Assembly: GCA_947044365.1 (NCBI GenBank) | Contig: OX345638.1 | Span: 6,085,201-6,149,200 of the forward strand | Length of the DNA: 64,000 nt | Source of the DNA: Petrosia ficiformis | Lineage: Eukaryota > Porifera > Demospongiae > Haplosclerida > Petrosiidae | Direction of reading: 5' to 3' | Shown here: one piece after another, positions 12,101 through 21,879 of the stretch | How positions within the stretch are numbered: the first letter of the stretch is position 1 | Layout: each line of letters opens with the position of its first letter | Notes under the pieces: generated by a model | Database searches by the model: none | What the model was told of the DNA's origin: nothing | Seen by the model: the letters and a program-made list of their open reading frames with translations, nothing else | Made by a program: the position numbers and the translations under genes

Positions 12101-15100
12101 TTCAAGGTTCCAATGAAAATCATTGCTGATGATGTTTGAAACTTAATAACCTATCATAGTTATTTGCTTTTAAAGATTCTTGCATCATTTTTATAATGTC
12201 TCTTTGCTGCAGCAGCTATATGTTGCAGCTTTTACAACCTGCTTTCTTGCTGGCAGTTCCTATGTAATCTATAGCATTCTTCTATTTGCCAATTGTATTA
12301 ATTGACCAAGCCTCCCGGAGTGACACAACTTTCTTAACTATAAGTATGCAATGCGTAAGTGACACAAGAATATAATAAATTCAACCTCCTAAAAAACATG
12401 GGGGGACATACCGAAACAACTGATGAGTTGAGATTAACAGTACATTATTTCTGGTAGAACAAATGTGGGTTCTATATGGAAACTACAGAACATACTTTTT
12501 CTAACATAGTCTATTATTTACACCTGTGTGTTACTACATAGTGTTTTGAAAACATTAAAACTATGCCATTCCAAAATCTAAATTATACAGCTACTAAAAT
12601 TGCATTAGCTACAATAATTATTTTATGCATTTGTAATACCTGACAAATGAGCACTCCACAACATGTCAATTGATGAGGTTTTCTTAGTATTAAGAGACAT
12701 ACAGGACACTTCAGAGAGTCAGGAGGTGTACTAATAAATATATTGTAGTCATAACCACATGTTACTGGTTCTGGTGGTGGCTGAGCTATAGCCTTGCTTA
12801 TTTTTGAGCTTCTGACACCTCCTTTTGCCTATATAGAATATGAATTGTCAATCGCTATTCACTAGCAACTATAATTATAAATTTATAATCATTTCATTAA
12901 TTAGCATACCTTATCATCAGGTTTCCTTTTAAGGATTACATCTCCTCCAATGGTAACTGAGAGTACCTTCTCATTAGTCAATTCTACTTCATTATCCTTT
13001 ACTAGTCTTTTCAGTTCTTCATGATGATGAGGAGGAGCATAGCAAATCAAAATGACAGAATTACCCCTTTTTACTTTTCTCACCATCACGTGTTTAGCTT
13101 TGTCATGAAAAGCTATTCTTAGTAGACTTTGTACATCGCTCAGCTTCTTGTCATCATAATCCCATTCCAAAACAAACTCAACTTTTGATTTGTGAAGAGA
13201 TTCACTTGTATGCTGCATAAACTCTTGACCATATGCATGTGTTGTCGGAATGCTTTTACAAAATTCATTAATTGAATCATTGTAGTTTTTGATGAGATCA
13301 ATTGCATTTAGTAGTTCAAATTTTTTAGAAATGGCTTCAAGATAGTTTGTGTTGATCAGTGATGTGAAGTCACGAACAACAATGATCACTTCTTCCAAAG
13401 ATTTAGCAGGTGTAACATCATTCCTTAACTCCTCGTAAAGACTTAAAAAAAACTTCAATTTCTCCAAAGAAATGTTTTTTTCTTTGAGAATCTCCGTTAT
13501 TTTATCGAAAAGTAGAACGAGCTCACTTCTTTTCCTTTCAAACTCAGGATGATACCTCTCAGACACTATGAACTCATGATGGACCTATAGGATTGAATAA
13601 AATAGAACAAAATAAAAATTATGTCAATTAAAAAATTTTTTTAAACAGTTATTAGCTACTGGAATCTGCTCATCAGCACTAACTACCATGATTGCATTAT
13701 TTGGTGTACATTTATGTGTGCAGTAAATGCCTATAAACAAAGTAAATGTGTCATACAATGCCACCTTCATAAATAATCATTTTCAATGTTGTCCAAATAT
13801 CCTAGAAATAATGCTCAAAATCAAATTCCTCCTATTTTTAAAACCTAACCAACAACAAAGAAAAGTTGTTAAACCATGCTTATGAAATGATTAATAATTT
13901 TGAGATATGAGTGAAATAGACAATTATGGATTACTCAGGCAATCACTGTTTCACAGCATAAAAAGCTTCATTAACATCTTACATATCCACTCATACCTTC
14001 AAAGAGGTTTGAGACACCTCTATGCTTCGCTAGCCACTGCTAAATAAATTTTAATCATTACTTTTATAACGATTACAAAATTGCATTTTTTTCAAAATGA
14101 AAGATTTGTGTCTACAATGGTTTACCTCACTGTAGCTTTGTCTTTTACTTGATTGGGTTACATTATATATTATTCTAGAGCTAAATGAATACTCTATTTA
14201 GGAAATACTTGATACTTTATCCCATAAGCCTGGTTTTGCCAATTCAGGTCACATATAATTATTTATATACAGCATGTAAGACAGTAGCTATACATTCGCT
14301 ATTGGGATTGCATATGCACCTCATTTCCTGATTGCGATTATTTGCTATTGAATATATTTACTATATTAATTATAGTACAGAGTTCAGAAAATTGTGAGTG
14401 CAAATGAAAAGTCTAAAGTTTTGTATAATCATCCTTTTTTCATTCATTTACTGTATTGTTACCATAGCTTCTAGCATTGCAGTTGCAATTATGATTTTCT
14501 GAAAATACAACATTACTTTCAAACATTACCGGTTTGAGTTGTTCATTGAGTGGATCCGGAGAAATTTGAGATGAATCCACTGGTAGATCTGTTTAGTGAT
14601 GGAAATAATGCATATTATTTGAATTCATTTCATAGTTATAATACATGCATAATTATTATTAACCATGATGTATAACAAAGAATCAAGGTTATAATATTCT
14701 TACAGTAATGGAAGTTGTATAAGTAAATATATATGGGTAATTCACTTTTATACTGTAACATCAATAAAACCTTTGTACAGTTTAAAATTTATAAACCTAC
14801 TCATTATATATTTACTCATCATTACATTGCAGAAGTATGTGTACTTAGACTGCAGTTACATGCACTACTTCTTCAGGGCCTAGTTTTCGAGCATACAGGA
14901 AAGTAGAGACACTAGTGCTATTAGCAGTGATTGATATGTTAAAGTGGGAGACTTTTTCTGAATATATGTTGTTTCAATACTTTATTGCTTGTGACACAGC
15001 CTAAATAGGCATTCAAGATCCACCAATGGTGACTAAAAAGCAGACTCCACTTCAAACATAGTACACTACAGTGGACTCAGTGACTACCAATTCAATACAC

Positions 15101-15664
15101 TATATACAAGCTTAGAAAGGCAATAATACAGTGCAAGAAGTCCTCTATTGCCATTTTAAAACATTAAAATTAACCCTTATATTTAAATACGGAGTCATGA
15201 CACCTCTTTTTTTTTCTATATCAATACTCGTTTATTAATTTTTGGAAAGTTTAATTATAAGTGCAATTACATGTACATTATAATTTATTTACAATTTTAC
15301 CTTCACTGATTTTGTAGGCTTCCATGTTGTGAATTAATGTTTCTACCACAAATTCAGCCAAGTGTTTATCTCCCATATCCAGAAACACTTTAACAAGAGC
15401 TAGATATGTAGCATCACGGCCATTCTTTCTTTTCCATTGCCACAACATATGCAGTCTCCTTGATTTCTCACTTTTGAAATCACATTGAATAGCTTCTATA
15501 TCAGGTGGCATGAAGCCAAAAAATGGGGCAGCATCGTCAAATCTAGTGATTTTTAGCATCAGAGCCAGGAAAAGCTTGTTGTTATCACATGGTTTCTCAA
15601 GATTACTTGGTGAGAGGCTAAATCGTGTTAACAAAATATCTAGTGGACTCTCTACTTCAGACAT
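2825..15664 (-). CDS. Gene A: Death / RING-TRAF zinc finger / multi-TM / ZU5 / Death protein
   Basis: I can build a 16-exon model that keeps frame from ATG (15664) to stop (2825), 1140 codons. Exons: 15301-15664, 14530-14588, 12910-13584, 12640-12828, 10840-11272, 10210-10245, 9115-9207, 8418-8483, 7766-7849, 6466-6534, 5057-5146, 3889-4439, 3686-3826, 3452-3632, 3258-3326, 2825-3147. Residue order: Death-like 1-121; linker; unnamed helical/beta domain 142-366; TRAF-like RING 367-450; TRAF-type zinc finger about 455-520; five hydrophobic exons 587-720; ZU5 720-903; linker 904-1033; Death 1034-1140. RING plus TRAF fingers suggests a ubiquitin-ligase/adaptor role; ZU5 plus Death recalls UNC5, PIDD and ankyrin. 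The combination with five TM exons is unfamiliar. The start ATG has A at -3. It could be two genes, but every phase matches. Confidence 0.7.
3258..3826 (-). CDS. Gene A exons 13-15: beta-rich spacer and acidic linker
   Basis: Exons 3686-3826 (HVQQQYKDYYLNEDFLLQLQ; YFIGSWKVLEV), 3452-3632 (IEKTVIECYHPKNNSYIPHR; FVWSSHLSP) and 3258-3326 (DIESNENKETDNVIKPTIDD). The position between ZU5 and Death, and the alternating hydrophobic residues, would suit a UPA-like region, but sequence alone does not prove it. I chose the donor GAAG|gtgaat at 3452 for the middle exon because it restores phase 1 for the acidic linker; the longer reading to 3366 runs into TGA. Confidence 0.5.
3889..4439 (-). CDS. Gene A exon 12: ZU5 domain
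   Basis: A ZU5 domain is recognisable: VQFGLRIEVPEGSLPAGHRT, LPPDCYLVSGIYQISSSEQF, NVTLHLPHAAI, ASYFRFYTADCSSGPPYQFK, MEGGTFLTFHNSASIDVHHF. The order G..L.VPEG.L ... VSG.Y.IS ... V.L.LPHA ... GG.F matches ZU5 domains of ankyrin, UNC5 and PIDD. The exon starts in phase 1 (ttttcaag|atgatg) and ends in phase 0. A close paralogue is at 36198-36739, an orphan fragment at about 16995-17076, and 45 bp of it recur exactly at 21561-21605. Confidence 0.8.
5057..9207 (-). CDS. Gene A exons 7-11: array of five transmembrane exons
   Basis: Five short exons each encode one hydrophobic segment and all start and end in phase 1: 9115-9207 (AVSAIVLLLAMLIAFSFII), 8418-8483 (WMLLLWIVGLLLFYFLG), 7766-7849 (SLILVWLIVGLIVNI), 6466-6534 (SLWSVGLILLVGLFW), 5057-5146 (LLVTAVTLMILFSMTIGLF). 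A core (I/V/T)(V/I)GL(L/I/F) recurs. The 9115 and 8418 exons share an identical intronic start gtacataattataatta, and 5057 has a close variant, so they arose by tandem exon duplication. Any number can be included without changing frame. A sixth relative sits in gene B (37148-37231). Confidence 0.7.
5820..6048. repeat. 44-bp tandem repeat, five copies
   Basis: The phrase ccatatccatgtgtgcaggc starts at 5831, 5875, 5919, 5963 and 6007, an exact 44-bp period with few substitutions. Each unit contains the palindrome catgtgtgcaggcacatg, so each can form a small hairpin. It lies in the intron between gene A TM exons 6466-6534 and 5057-5146. An ORF reading into the first unit has no independent support. 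Confidence 0.85.
6949..7362. mobile_element. 414-bp MITE with TA target duplication
   Basis: Ends are cactgcaaaaa and tttttgcagtg, with long terminal inverted repeats that include ttggttagtacagttgcaac and ttgcaactgcactgaccaat. A TA dinucleotide flanks each side, as in Tc1/mariner-type insertion. No coding capacity. Relatives are at 37520-37934 and 43471-43887, with a half copy near 27965-28015. It sits in the intron upstream of TM exon 6466-6534. Confidence 0.7.
9208..10839. other. Gene A introns around a 36-nt micro-exon
   Basis: The only coding piece I support here is the 36-nt exon 10210-10245 (DSSSLYSDRIIF, phase 1-1), bounded by a gcag acceptor and a gtatgc donor. The rest is intron. 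A stretch near 10490-10560 resembles 14860-14935 (gtagagacactagtgc), a dispersed repeat shared by two gene A introns. Sequence around 9620-9730 recurs in part, inverted, near 5300-5400. Confidence 0.45.
10840..12828 (-). CDS. Gene A exons 4-5: TRAF-like RING and zinc fingers
   Basis: Exon 12640-12828 ends with the first half of a RING: LKCPVCLLILRKPHQLTCCG then VLIC. Exon 10840-11272 continues VCIKRGIDANQQTCPCCRKN, giving the C-x2-C ... C-C-G ... C-x2-C ... C-P-x-C layout of TRAF-type RINGs, split by an intron. It is followed by a TRAF-type finger: VRCENHDCVWKGKLGELHRH, then CQYVIEKCRYGCGKYY and a His/Cys pair in FHEEEECPNR. A polar linker rich in Glu and Ser ends the exon. RINGs of this kind usually recruit E2 enzymes for ubiquitin transfer. 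No TRAF-C (MATH) domain is visible, which is unusual for a TRAF. Confidence 0.75.
11321..12420. mobile_element. two adjacent MITEs of the CCCTAT(A/G)A family
   Basis: The sequence ccctatgattgctttgtggt or a close variant begins at 11321 and again at 11992, and ggaaagcaatcctagggat lies at about 11949-11967. Inside are the family hallmarks: atcatggctgattttagtat, the inverted form of ggcgtgg...caattaat, and agtgacacaagaa. The elements fill the intron between the two RING exons of gene A. Other members: 32678-33073, 34045-34450, 39757-40140, 60541-60705. Confidence 0.55.
12910..13584 (-). CDS. Gene A exon 3: unnamed helical plus beta domain
   Basis: This is a single 675-nt phase 0-0 exon (225 codons). 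The first half is helical (LEKLKFFLSLYEELR; FTSLINTNYLEAISKKF; LIKNYNDSINEFCKSI). The second half looks like an alpha/beta module: VEFVLEWDYDDKKLSDVQ, LLRIAFHDKAKHVMVRKV, NSVILICYAPPHHHEELK, VLSVTIGG. I cannot assign a named family with confidence. From memory, similar cassettes occur in sponge death-domain proteins, but this was not checked. It sits between the Death-like domain and the RING. Confidence 0.55.
13585..15300. other. Gene A introns 1 and 2
   Basis: The only exon here is 14530-14588 (LPVDSSQISPDPLNEQLKP), a 59-nt linker with good AG/GT borders that joins the Death-like exon to the unnamed domain exon in frame. The remaining roughly 1.6 kb is AT-rich and shows no other supported feature apart from a dispersed repeat near 14860-14935 that is shared with 10490-10560. 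Confidence 0.45.
15301..15664 (-). CDS. Gene A exon 1: N-terminal Death-like domain
   Basis: This exon encodes MSEVESPLDILLTRF followed by a roughly 85-residue helical domain with the Death-fold pattern: LFLALMLKITRFDDAAPFFG, then DIEAIQ, MLWQWKRK, YLALVKVFLDMGDKHLAEF. Trp and Leu positions match the core of Death domains, including a WKxK-type helix 4 and an LA(E) helix 6. It ends in phase 1 at the donor GAAG|gtaaaa. The same fold type closes the protein at 2825-3147, so gene A has a death-fold domain at each end. Confidence 0.6.
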
Positions 15665-17653
15665 CTTTACTGTTTAAATTAGATTGTTACTTTCTCTATA
15701 GTGATAATCAATCCATGGTTAGTCATGAATGTTGCATAATGCATTATACCCACATCTACATGAAACTTCATGACATTTAGTTCTTCCCAATACATCTAAT
15801 TGTTGTCTGTTCAAACTTGAAAATCACTATTAAATGACAAGATCACATCAACATGCTACCCTCCCTGCTACTTATACATGTATTTATACAAGCCATAGAA
15901 ACTAATTCAACAGGGATATGAATCCCACCTAGATGAAGTTGGAACAAATGAATTTAATTCTTTTACTAGAGATACACTGCCTGGTAAATCTTTGCTTAGC
16001 TTAACACACTTTAAAAGGTGTAGGTAGGTAGGTAGGTAGGTAGGTAGTGTACATTTCTGTTAAAATTCCTGGACCATAATTATACGCTTTTAGCAGGACT
16101 ATAGTGAGCACTTTTGGTTATAGTTATAGTATGCCTAGCATGAAAAAACTTTATTACTTAATAATTAAATATATATAAGTAACTCACACTCATTCTGTTG
16201 CCCAATGTCCCCACTCAGCAATTATTATGACTCCACCTAGTCTGGGAAGGGTGCAGGTGTGGCTACGTCAGACTACAAAGAGAGCTAATTGCAGAAATAT
16301 TATATGGGAATTCACAAGACTAGCAATTCATCTAGTGTTTTAGCCTCCATGTATTGTTTATATCTAATACATAATAATTATGCACATAGGTGTAGGAATT
16401 GGCAGGGTCTATAGCCCCACTAACTCTGAAAGTGGAATTCAGTCCTCAGCTCCAACTAACTTTGATGATTAGCGATAGCACATGCAAACAAAAGAGTCTA
16501 ATTTCCAAAATCCGTGTCTCCAGATAAACTAGTCTGGTAAACTATCCTCTTCCTTTGTTGACAATCAAATGGCTTACCAGACTAGCTCTGTCCACAGATT
16601 TGCTTGCTGCAAACCATTAAGATGTTTAATAATGCATTAGATTTACTGGGATGTTATATAAGGAGATATTATTACACTTAAACAAAGCAATGCAATGTAC
16701 ATGAAGAATTCAGTGAAGTAGGGTGTGGTTCTGTTATTAGGACTATATGGTTTTATGCATGCATACACCAACAACTCATTCAGACTACTACATACTAGAT
16801 CTATGCAATTTTTTTGGTATACTGTCATAATAAGTTCAATGAAAAGTCATTCGTATCAATTGACTCTCATGAACACAAAAACAGTAGCACTCACCAGCAT
16901 ACAAATGTAGCATCTTCTGTGAAGAATAAATTACAGATGTGTGCAACTCCTTTCTAACTCAATTGCTACCATGCACTTTGATATTTGTATTCTATACGTA
17001 AGCTAAATTGAACCTATCATCTCCAGTGACTACAAACCTTTTATCACCAACGAGCTGCATACCATCTTGCGAATGCACAAAAAACATAGCATTATAATAA
17101 AATTATTACATGATATGAAGTAATTGTAAATAGTCGTAGTGGAGATAAATATAAGTCACATGATCACTCACCTCATTATATTAGTGGGCGGAGAAGTAGG
17201 TCACATGATCACATACCTCGTTATACTAGTGGAGTATGTAGTGGGTGGAGAAAAGGTCATGAAATTGATCCCCAGATAGTGTTTCAGTAATCATTAAAAC
17301 TATACTCTTCTTATCAAATATATTATCTATCTCTTCTGTTTCTGCACTCTTCCAAGTATTAACAAAAGCGTTCCTCCACACATACCAGTATTAGTCATTG
17401 TCAAGTCAGTACACTGCAATATAATGACATCACATTTACTATGTAGACGTGAAACTATATATACATCTAATGAACCATTTGGTACTGATGTGTTTCACAT
17501 TCTAAAATTGACTCATATGTTTAATCTTATCTCAAATGTGTTTTTTTTAAAATCAAATTCTTATGAAATAAAACAAGATTACATATAATCAGAAAATATA
17601 CAGCAGCATACATATGTAAAATAATGTATTAAAATATAATTATAAAAGATGTA
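15665..17653. other. region between genes C2 and A
   Basis: This is the sequence upstream of gene A and downstream of gene C2 (both minus strand). A gtag tetranucleotide run occupies about 16021-16047. Two related strings containing agtcacatgatcac and acctc(a/g)ttata occur near 17155-17230. Apart from the ZU5 relic at about 16995-17076 I find no exon. Any promoter of gene A should lie just above 15664, but I see no defined motif. Confidence 0.4.
16995..17076 (-). pseudogene. orphan ZU5 exon fragment
   Basis: Read on the minus strand, the acceptor side caag|atggtatgcag is followed by MQLVGDKRFVVTGDDRFNLA, which matches the start of the ZU5 exons at 4439 and 36739 (MQVVGERRFTVTGDN). Homology stops after about 25 residues, before the ZU5 core, and no downstream ZU5 exon follows. 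It is therefore a truncated relic of a third ZU5 copy. Confidence 0.7.
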
Positions 17654-18018
17654 CTACATATTTAACTGAACTGTTAGTTTATCTCTAACTGTATCTTGTA
17701 TAGAGTGTTTAATAATATCAGCTGCATCTACAAACTGACCTCCTATTTTATAAAATACATTAAAAAACTTCACACAGTATTTCTCAACATCTTCCAGTTT
17801 CTTTTTGAATGCAAATCCTGACAAGAAGGAGCTCATAATGGCATCAAATGTTGGATTCTTTTCGACAGCTTGAGGTATCAAACAAACTGCATACATCTCA
17901 CTAGATACAGTTTTCAATAGTCCCTCAAATAACTCAGATAGGTCAGAATGATATGTTCGCATTACTTCTTTAATGCATTGTATAACTTGTTTAGTATCAA
18001 CAGTAGATCTATCAGTAT
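17654..18018 (-). CDS. Gene C2: helical C-terminal exon
   Basis: The last exon encodes about 120 mostly helical residues: TKQVIQCIKEVMRTYHSDLS, ELFEGLLKTVSSEMY, IPQAVEKNPTFDAIMSSFLS, LEDVEKYCVKFFNVFYKIGG, then an amphipathic end and TAG. Its layout resembles the CARD-like exon at 21081 (a short polar turn, then F.A....F), so it may be a second death-fold or related helical bundle. This is not certain. Confidence 0.45.
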
Positions 18019-21000
18019 CTGTGAATACAGTTATAAATACAACAAAATATAAAATTACATCAAAGAGTTGTGTTAGCAATATTCTCTATAATTGAATTAT
18101 TAGAACTTTATAAACATAAATATTTTTTGTAAATAAATAAGAACGTTAAAATATAATCTCTCTGCTCAAAGATTTAAGGAAAGATTTAAAAATCTCAGAT
18201 TTATCCTACAACATTTTTATATAGATTACTACTCCACCAACAACTAAACATAATCAATGATGTCAAAAATGCCAAGAAATCCGACTACAGTCACCAAACG
18301 CCATTTTGTTCGTTTTTAAAGTGTGGCCTGTTTGATACGAGATTAACATATACTTCTCCAGGGTAACATAGTTACATCGATTGGCTTCCTATCAGCTCAG
18401 GATTCTAAATTACTGAGTTAGGTGGACTCTCTAGGCTCCATTTGTTAGTTTAAGAAAGCAGCAAGACAAGTGTTTGGAAGAGAATAAAATATGGTAGTAG
18501 TCAACTAGCAATGGCCACACATTCTCAGCTTGATGATGATTCAACTTTACAATCTTAATATTTTTTGATACAGTATGAAATTACTATAAACAGATATAGG
18601 AAAATCAGTAAATTGATGCCTGACAGGTTAATACATGATCTATGTAGTTACTATGCTATATGTATACTGTATTGCTAGTTCATACTGGCCAATTCGAGCA
18701 ATTATCATCTAAGTGTATGAATAATAATAGTACTAACCTGTATGAGATGTAGTGATTGGATGATTTATTGTATTAGTATCCTGTACTTGATCTATAGTAG
18801 ATACTTAAATGTAAGAGAATCAGTTGATATTAACTTATAATAATAATGTATTATATACCTGTAGTGGATGTTTCAAGGAATCTACTGATATATATTTTTC
18901 TTGTATTACAATCTATTCCAGTTAGTGTTACCGGATGTCTCAAACGTTCCTCAGGATCACAGGATAGTTTACCCCATACAGTAATCAAACAAGATGGAGG
19001 AATGGGAAGATCACTTGATCCAAATAGATCAGCATCTCTCTTCATAAGCTGAGATGATAGAAATTGTTAAGACATGTAATACAGATTTCAATTTCAACAG
19101 ATAATCATTATTAATAGTATCTTACTCTCAGAGGTTCCTTGTGAGGTTCAATACTCCATCCTCTATACGCTACTTGTTCCATACTAACACTATCAAGTTC
19201 AATATATCCATTCACTGGATTCAGGAATGAAAATCTAATCATCTCGTCCTTTTCAGCACTATGATGATTCTCTTTAATATACTATAAAATGATAATAAAT
19301 ATTAGTGAATATAAGAATACGTTATTATAATTAAATCACCTCTAGGAATACCTTTACATTTTGCACCACCATAAATGTCATTTTCCATTTGTTACATCCT
19401 GCCCTCTCATAATAAATTCCACCAGTGTATATATTATCAGGTACACCAGAGTCATTAGGAACTTGTACTATATGTAGAATATACAAGCATTTAATACTTC
19501 ATTATGTAACAATATTTATATACCTCCTTTTGAGATAGAGAGATGTGTTTGTGTTTCCCCATCAGTATCACTACTAGGATCCTTATCCTTATCAACATTG
19601 CCAGTGGACGGAACATCAACTAAAATTATAATAGATAATAGTACAGTATTCATAACATTCTATTAATATCCTAACCATAACCAGATGAGGGTGGTGTTTT
19701 ATCATCAGTATTGCTACTAGAATGCTCTTCAGTATTGTCAAAATCAACTAATAATAATTATAATAAACAATAAAAAAAGCATTGATAATATACTAATAAT
19801 ATCCTAACCATGTCCTGATTTGGACTGCGTTTTACTATCAGTATCACTACTGGTATCCTTATCTTCTGATGAAAAGTCAGTATTAGACACATCACTCTGA
19901 ACATCACCTATAATTATTGTCTTCTTACCAATGCCCATTATACAAAACTTGGAACGAACTATCATTCCATACTGACGATCAGTATAGAATTTACCACCAT
20001 TTATGAACTGGAACTTGTATGGTGGTACTGACTCATCTATAGGTGCTGTTATGAAACTGAGATATTTAAACTGTCGTGAACTCTTCAGATAGACACAGTG
20101 TTGTATTAGTAATTTCACAGGCTGGAGGTACTCTTCAGGAAATGAGATGACATATAAAGCACTCACAAGCTCCATTCCTTCGGGAAACTGGAATTTACCC
20201 CCAACAAGAGCTTTGATAAGCACTTGTGATGGCAGGATAGTACTTTCTGGGAAATACATCTTAAACCCATAATCTCCCCAATCCAGAGTGTTCCTTTTAA
20301 TATGAAACACCTTCTGCTTAGCTATATGAAGATCAGGACCATCTATATAATAAAAATTAGATTATGAAAACAACAGAGATTAGTATATTAATTATATAAC
20401 ATCAATTCTAACCTGGTATAGAAACGATGTCACTGGACCTTTGTGGTACAAGTGATGATGTCATTCTAGTTTCCTCTAAATGCTTCATTTCCTGTATAGA
20501 AATTTCAAGTTCCCTTATTCTCTCTCTCTGCATTTGTAATTCCTCCAAATGCAGTTCATTATTCTGCTCTGTATTCTGTAGTTCATCTGTTTGTGAAGTT
20601 TTATCAACCACTGTTGTGTGTAGTGACTTCACTTCTATAATGAGAGAATACGTTTTGAAGTTCTGTTAATTCCAAACAGGACATGACTTACCTGACTTTA
20701 ACTCTTTTGTTTTAATTTCCAACAAAGTCTGTAGTTCCTCTACTATATATACGTATATATAATTATTACAATAAGATCAATGTTAATAAAGTATTGACTA
20801 TACATTATTAACAAATATATACATATGCACACTGCACAGTAGTTATTATAATATACATGTATTACTAATAGATTGACTTGTAGACAGGTTGAGTTGCTTT
20901 TGAACAGCTTCAAAATTATGCACATTTTTTGTAATCATTTCTATAACAGACATCATCACAGGAATAATATATATGTTACTAGTTACTATGTATTATCTTA

Positions 21001-21401
21001 TAATAACACTATTATTTTATATATTTGAAGTACACATTATTGAATCAAAATGACAAATATACATCAATATCTATACTTACCAAACTGTTTCAACATATCA
21101 TCAGCTATTTCATCAAGTGCAGAATCATCTTGCTCCTTTAGTATATAACAGAACGACTTTAGTATTTGAGGATCACTGCACTCTTCCAGATAATGATGCA
21201 TTGCATTAAACAATGTACTAGCTTTCTGATACCGACCACGAGTCAACTGCATATCTTCAACTATGTCAGGTATCAACTCGACCAATGACAGGTCATTCCC
21301 TAATTTATCTGGATTGGCTATTACACCACATAGATATGGTATGTGAGATTTCAGTATGTTGTGTGGTAGATTAGTGTGAGTTATAGATGTTGCTGGGTTT
21401 C
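17654..21401 (-). CDS. Gene C2: CARD-like / coiled coil / ZU5-like / helical protein
   Basis: Eleven phase-compatible exons end at a TAG at 17654: 21081-21401, 20692-20742, 20413-20634, 19809-20342, 19676-19747, 19524-19619, 19353-19467, 19126-19281, 18859-19048, 18738-18803, 17654-18018. Order: CARD-like helical domain; coiled coil; ZU5-like domain; acidic Ser/Asp exons; beta-rich UPA-like region; helical C-terminus. The true 5' end is unclear: two further coiled-coil exons upstream (21779-21879 and 21501-21703) are broken, and the NTPase gene C1 ends or continues just above. It may be a separate gene starting at the ATG at 21456, or once the 3' half of a C1-C2 fusion. Confidence 0.6.
19809..20342 (-). 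CDS. Gene C2: ZU5-like domain exon
   Basis: A 534-nt phase 1-1 exon encodes a diverged ZU5: LDWGDYGFKMYFPESTILPS, GKFQFPEGMELVSALYVISF, VKLLIQHCVYLKS, FKYLSFITA, PPYKFQFINGGKFYTDRQYG. It aligns by eye with the ZU5 of genes A and B (LDWVQFGLRIEVPEGSLP; LVSGIYQIS; PPYxFxxxxGGxF). The end is acidic (DKDTSSDTDSKTQ), and the next two small exons (19676-19747, 19524-19619) repeat that VDxxxT...SSxTD pattern, so they look like duplicates of the exon tail. Confidence 0.6.
20413..20742 (-). CDS. Gene C2: coiled-coil exons
   Basis: Exons 20692-20742 (VEELQTLLEIKTKELKS) and 20413-20634 (LHLEELQMQRERIRELEISI, then QEMKHLEE) have clear heptad patterns and are phase 1-1. The first is nearly the same as part of gene B exon 40826-40930 (VEELQTLLETKTKELKS), which shows exon exchange or common descent between genes B and C2. 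Confidence 0.65.
21081..21401 (-). CDS. Gene C2: CARD-like domain exon
   Basis: A 321-nt phase 1-1 exon encodes an all-helical domain: NILKSHIPYLCGVIANPDKL, LSLVELIPDIVEDMQLTRGR, KASTLFNAMHHYLEECSDPQ, ILKSFCYILKEQD, LDEIADDMLKQF. The order of a helix ending near an I.NPD.L turn, then an LI..I...QLT helix, an LF..M...L helix and an F...L helix resembles CARD domains of the death-fold superfamily. A DED or another helical bundle cannot be excluded. Confidence 0.45.
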
Positions 21402-21500
21402 CTATGATATGAAAAATGGTATACACACTGTAACTCACATACTTATATACATGCACAATGTGTATGTATTATATAATTATACATGTATGTAATACTCATC

Positions 21501-21879
21501 TAATCTTCTTCCAATATTAACAAATGTGATATAGTGATAATATTAGGAGGTTAGATGAGTACCACTGGAACAGTCGGCAGTATAAAATCTGAAATAAGAG
21601 GCTTCTATACTTAAATACATAATAGTAATATCTGATTTAGGTTTACCCTCATCTGCAGGCTTTTCTTCTAATGGTTCTTTTTCCATTGTCTCCTCATGAT
21701 CATCTAATGAAAACACATAATACTCAATACACATTCAATAGATATGATATATGTATTAATATAGATCTGATAAAAGGGTAGATGTGAGTTAAGTTTCCTT
21801 TTCAAATCAGTGATATGTTGTGTTTTTGGAAATGATGCTTTCTTTTCAATCATCAACAACGTCTGTGTATCTTGTAACT
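21501..21879 (-). pseudogene. broken coiled-coil exons upstream of gene C2
   Basis: Exon 21779-21879 (TQTLLMIEKKA...ITDLKRKL) matches gene B exon 38660-38773 but has lost one A (cttaactc versus cttaaactc), and its donor GT now reads AT. Exon 21501-21703 (EPLEEKPADEGKPKSDI) matches 38465-38596 and 41161-41292. It is interrupted after KSDI by foreign sequence that includes 45 bp of ZU5 coding DNA and ends in a stop at 21543; its old donor also reads AT. Neither exon can be spliced normally as written. Confidence 0.65.
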
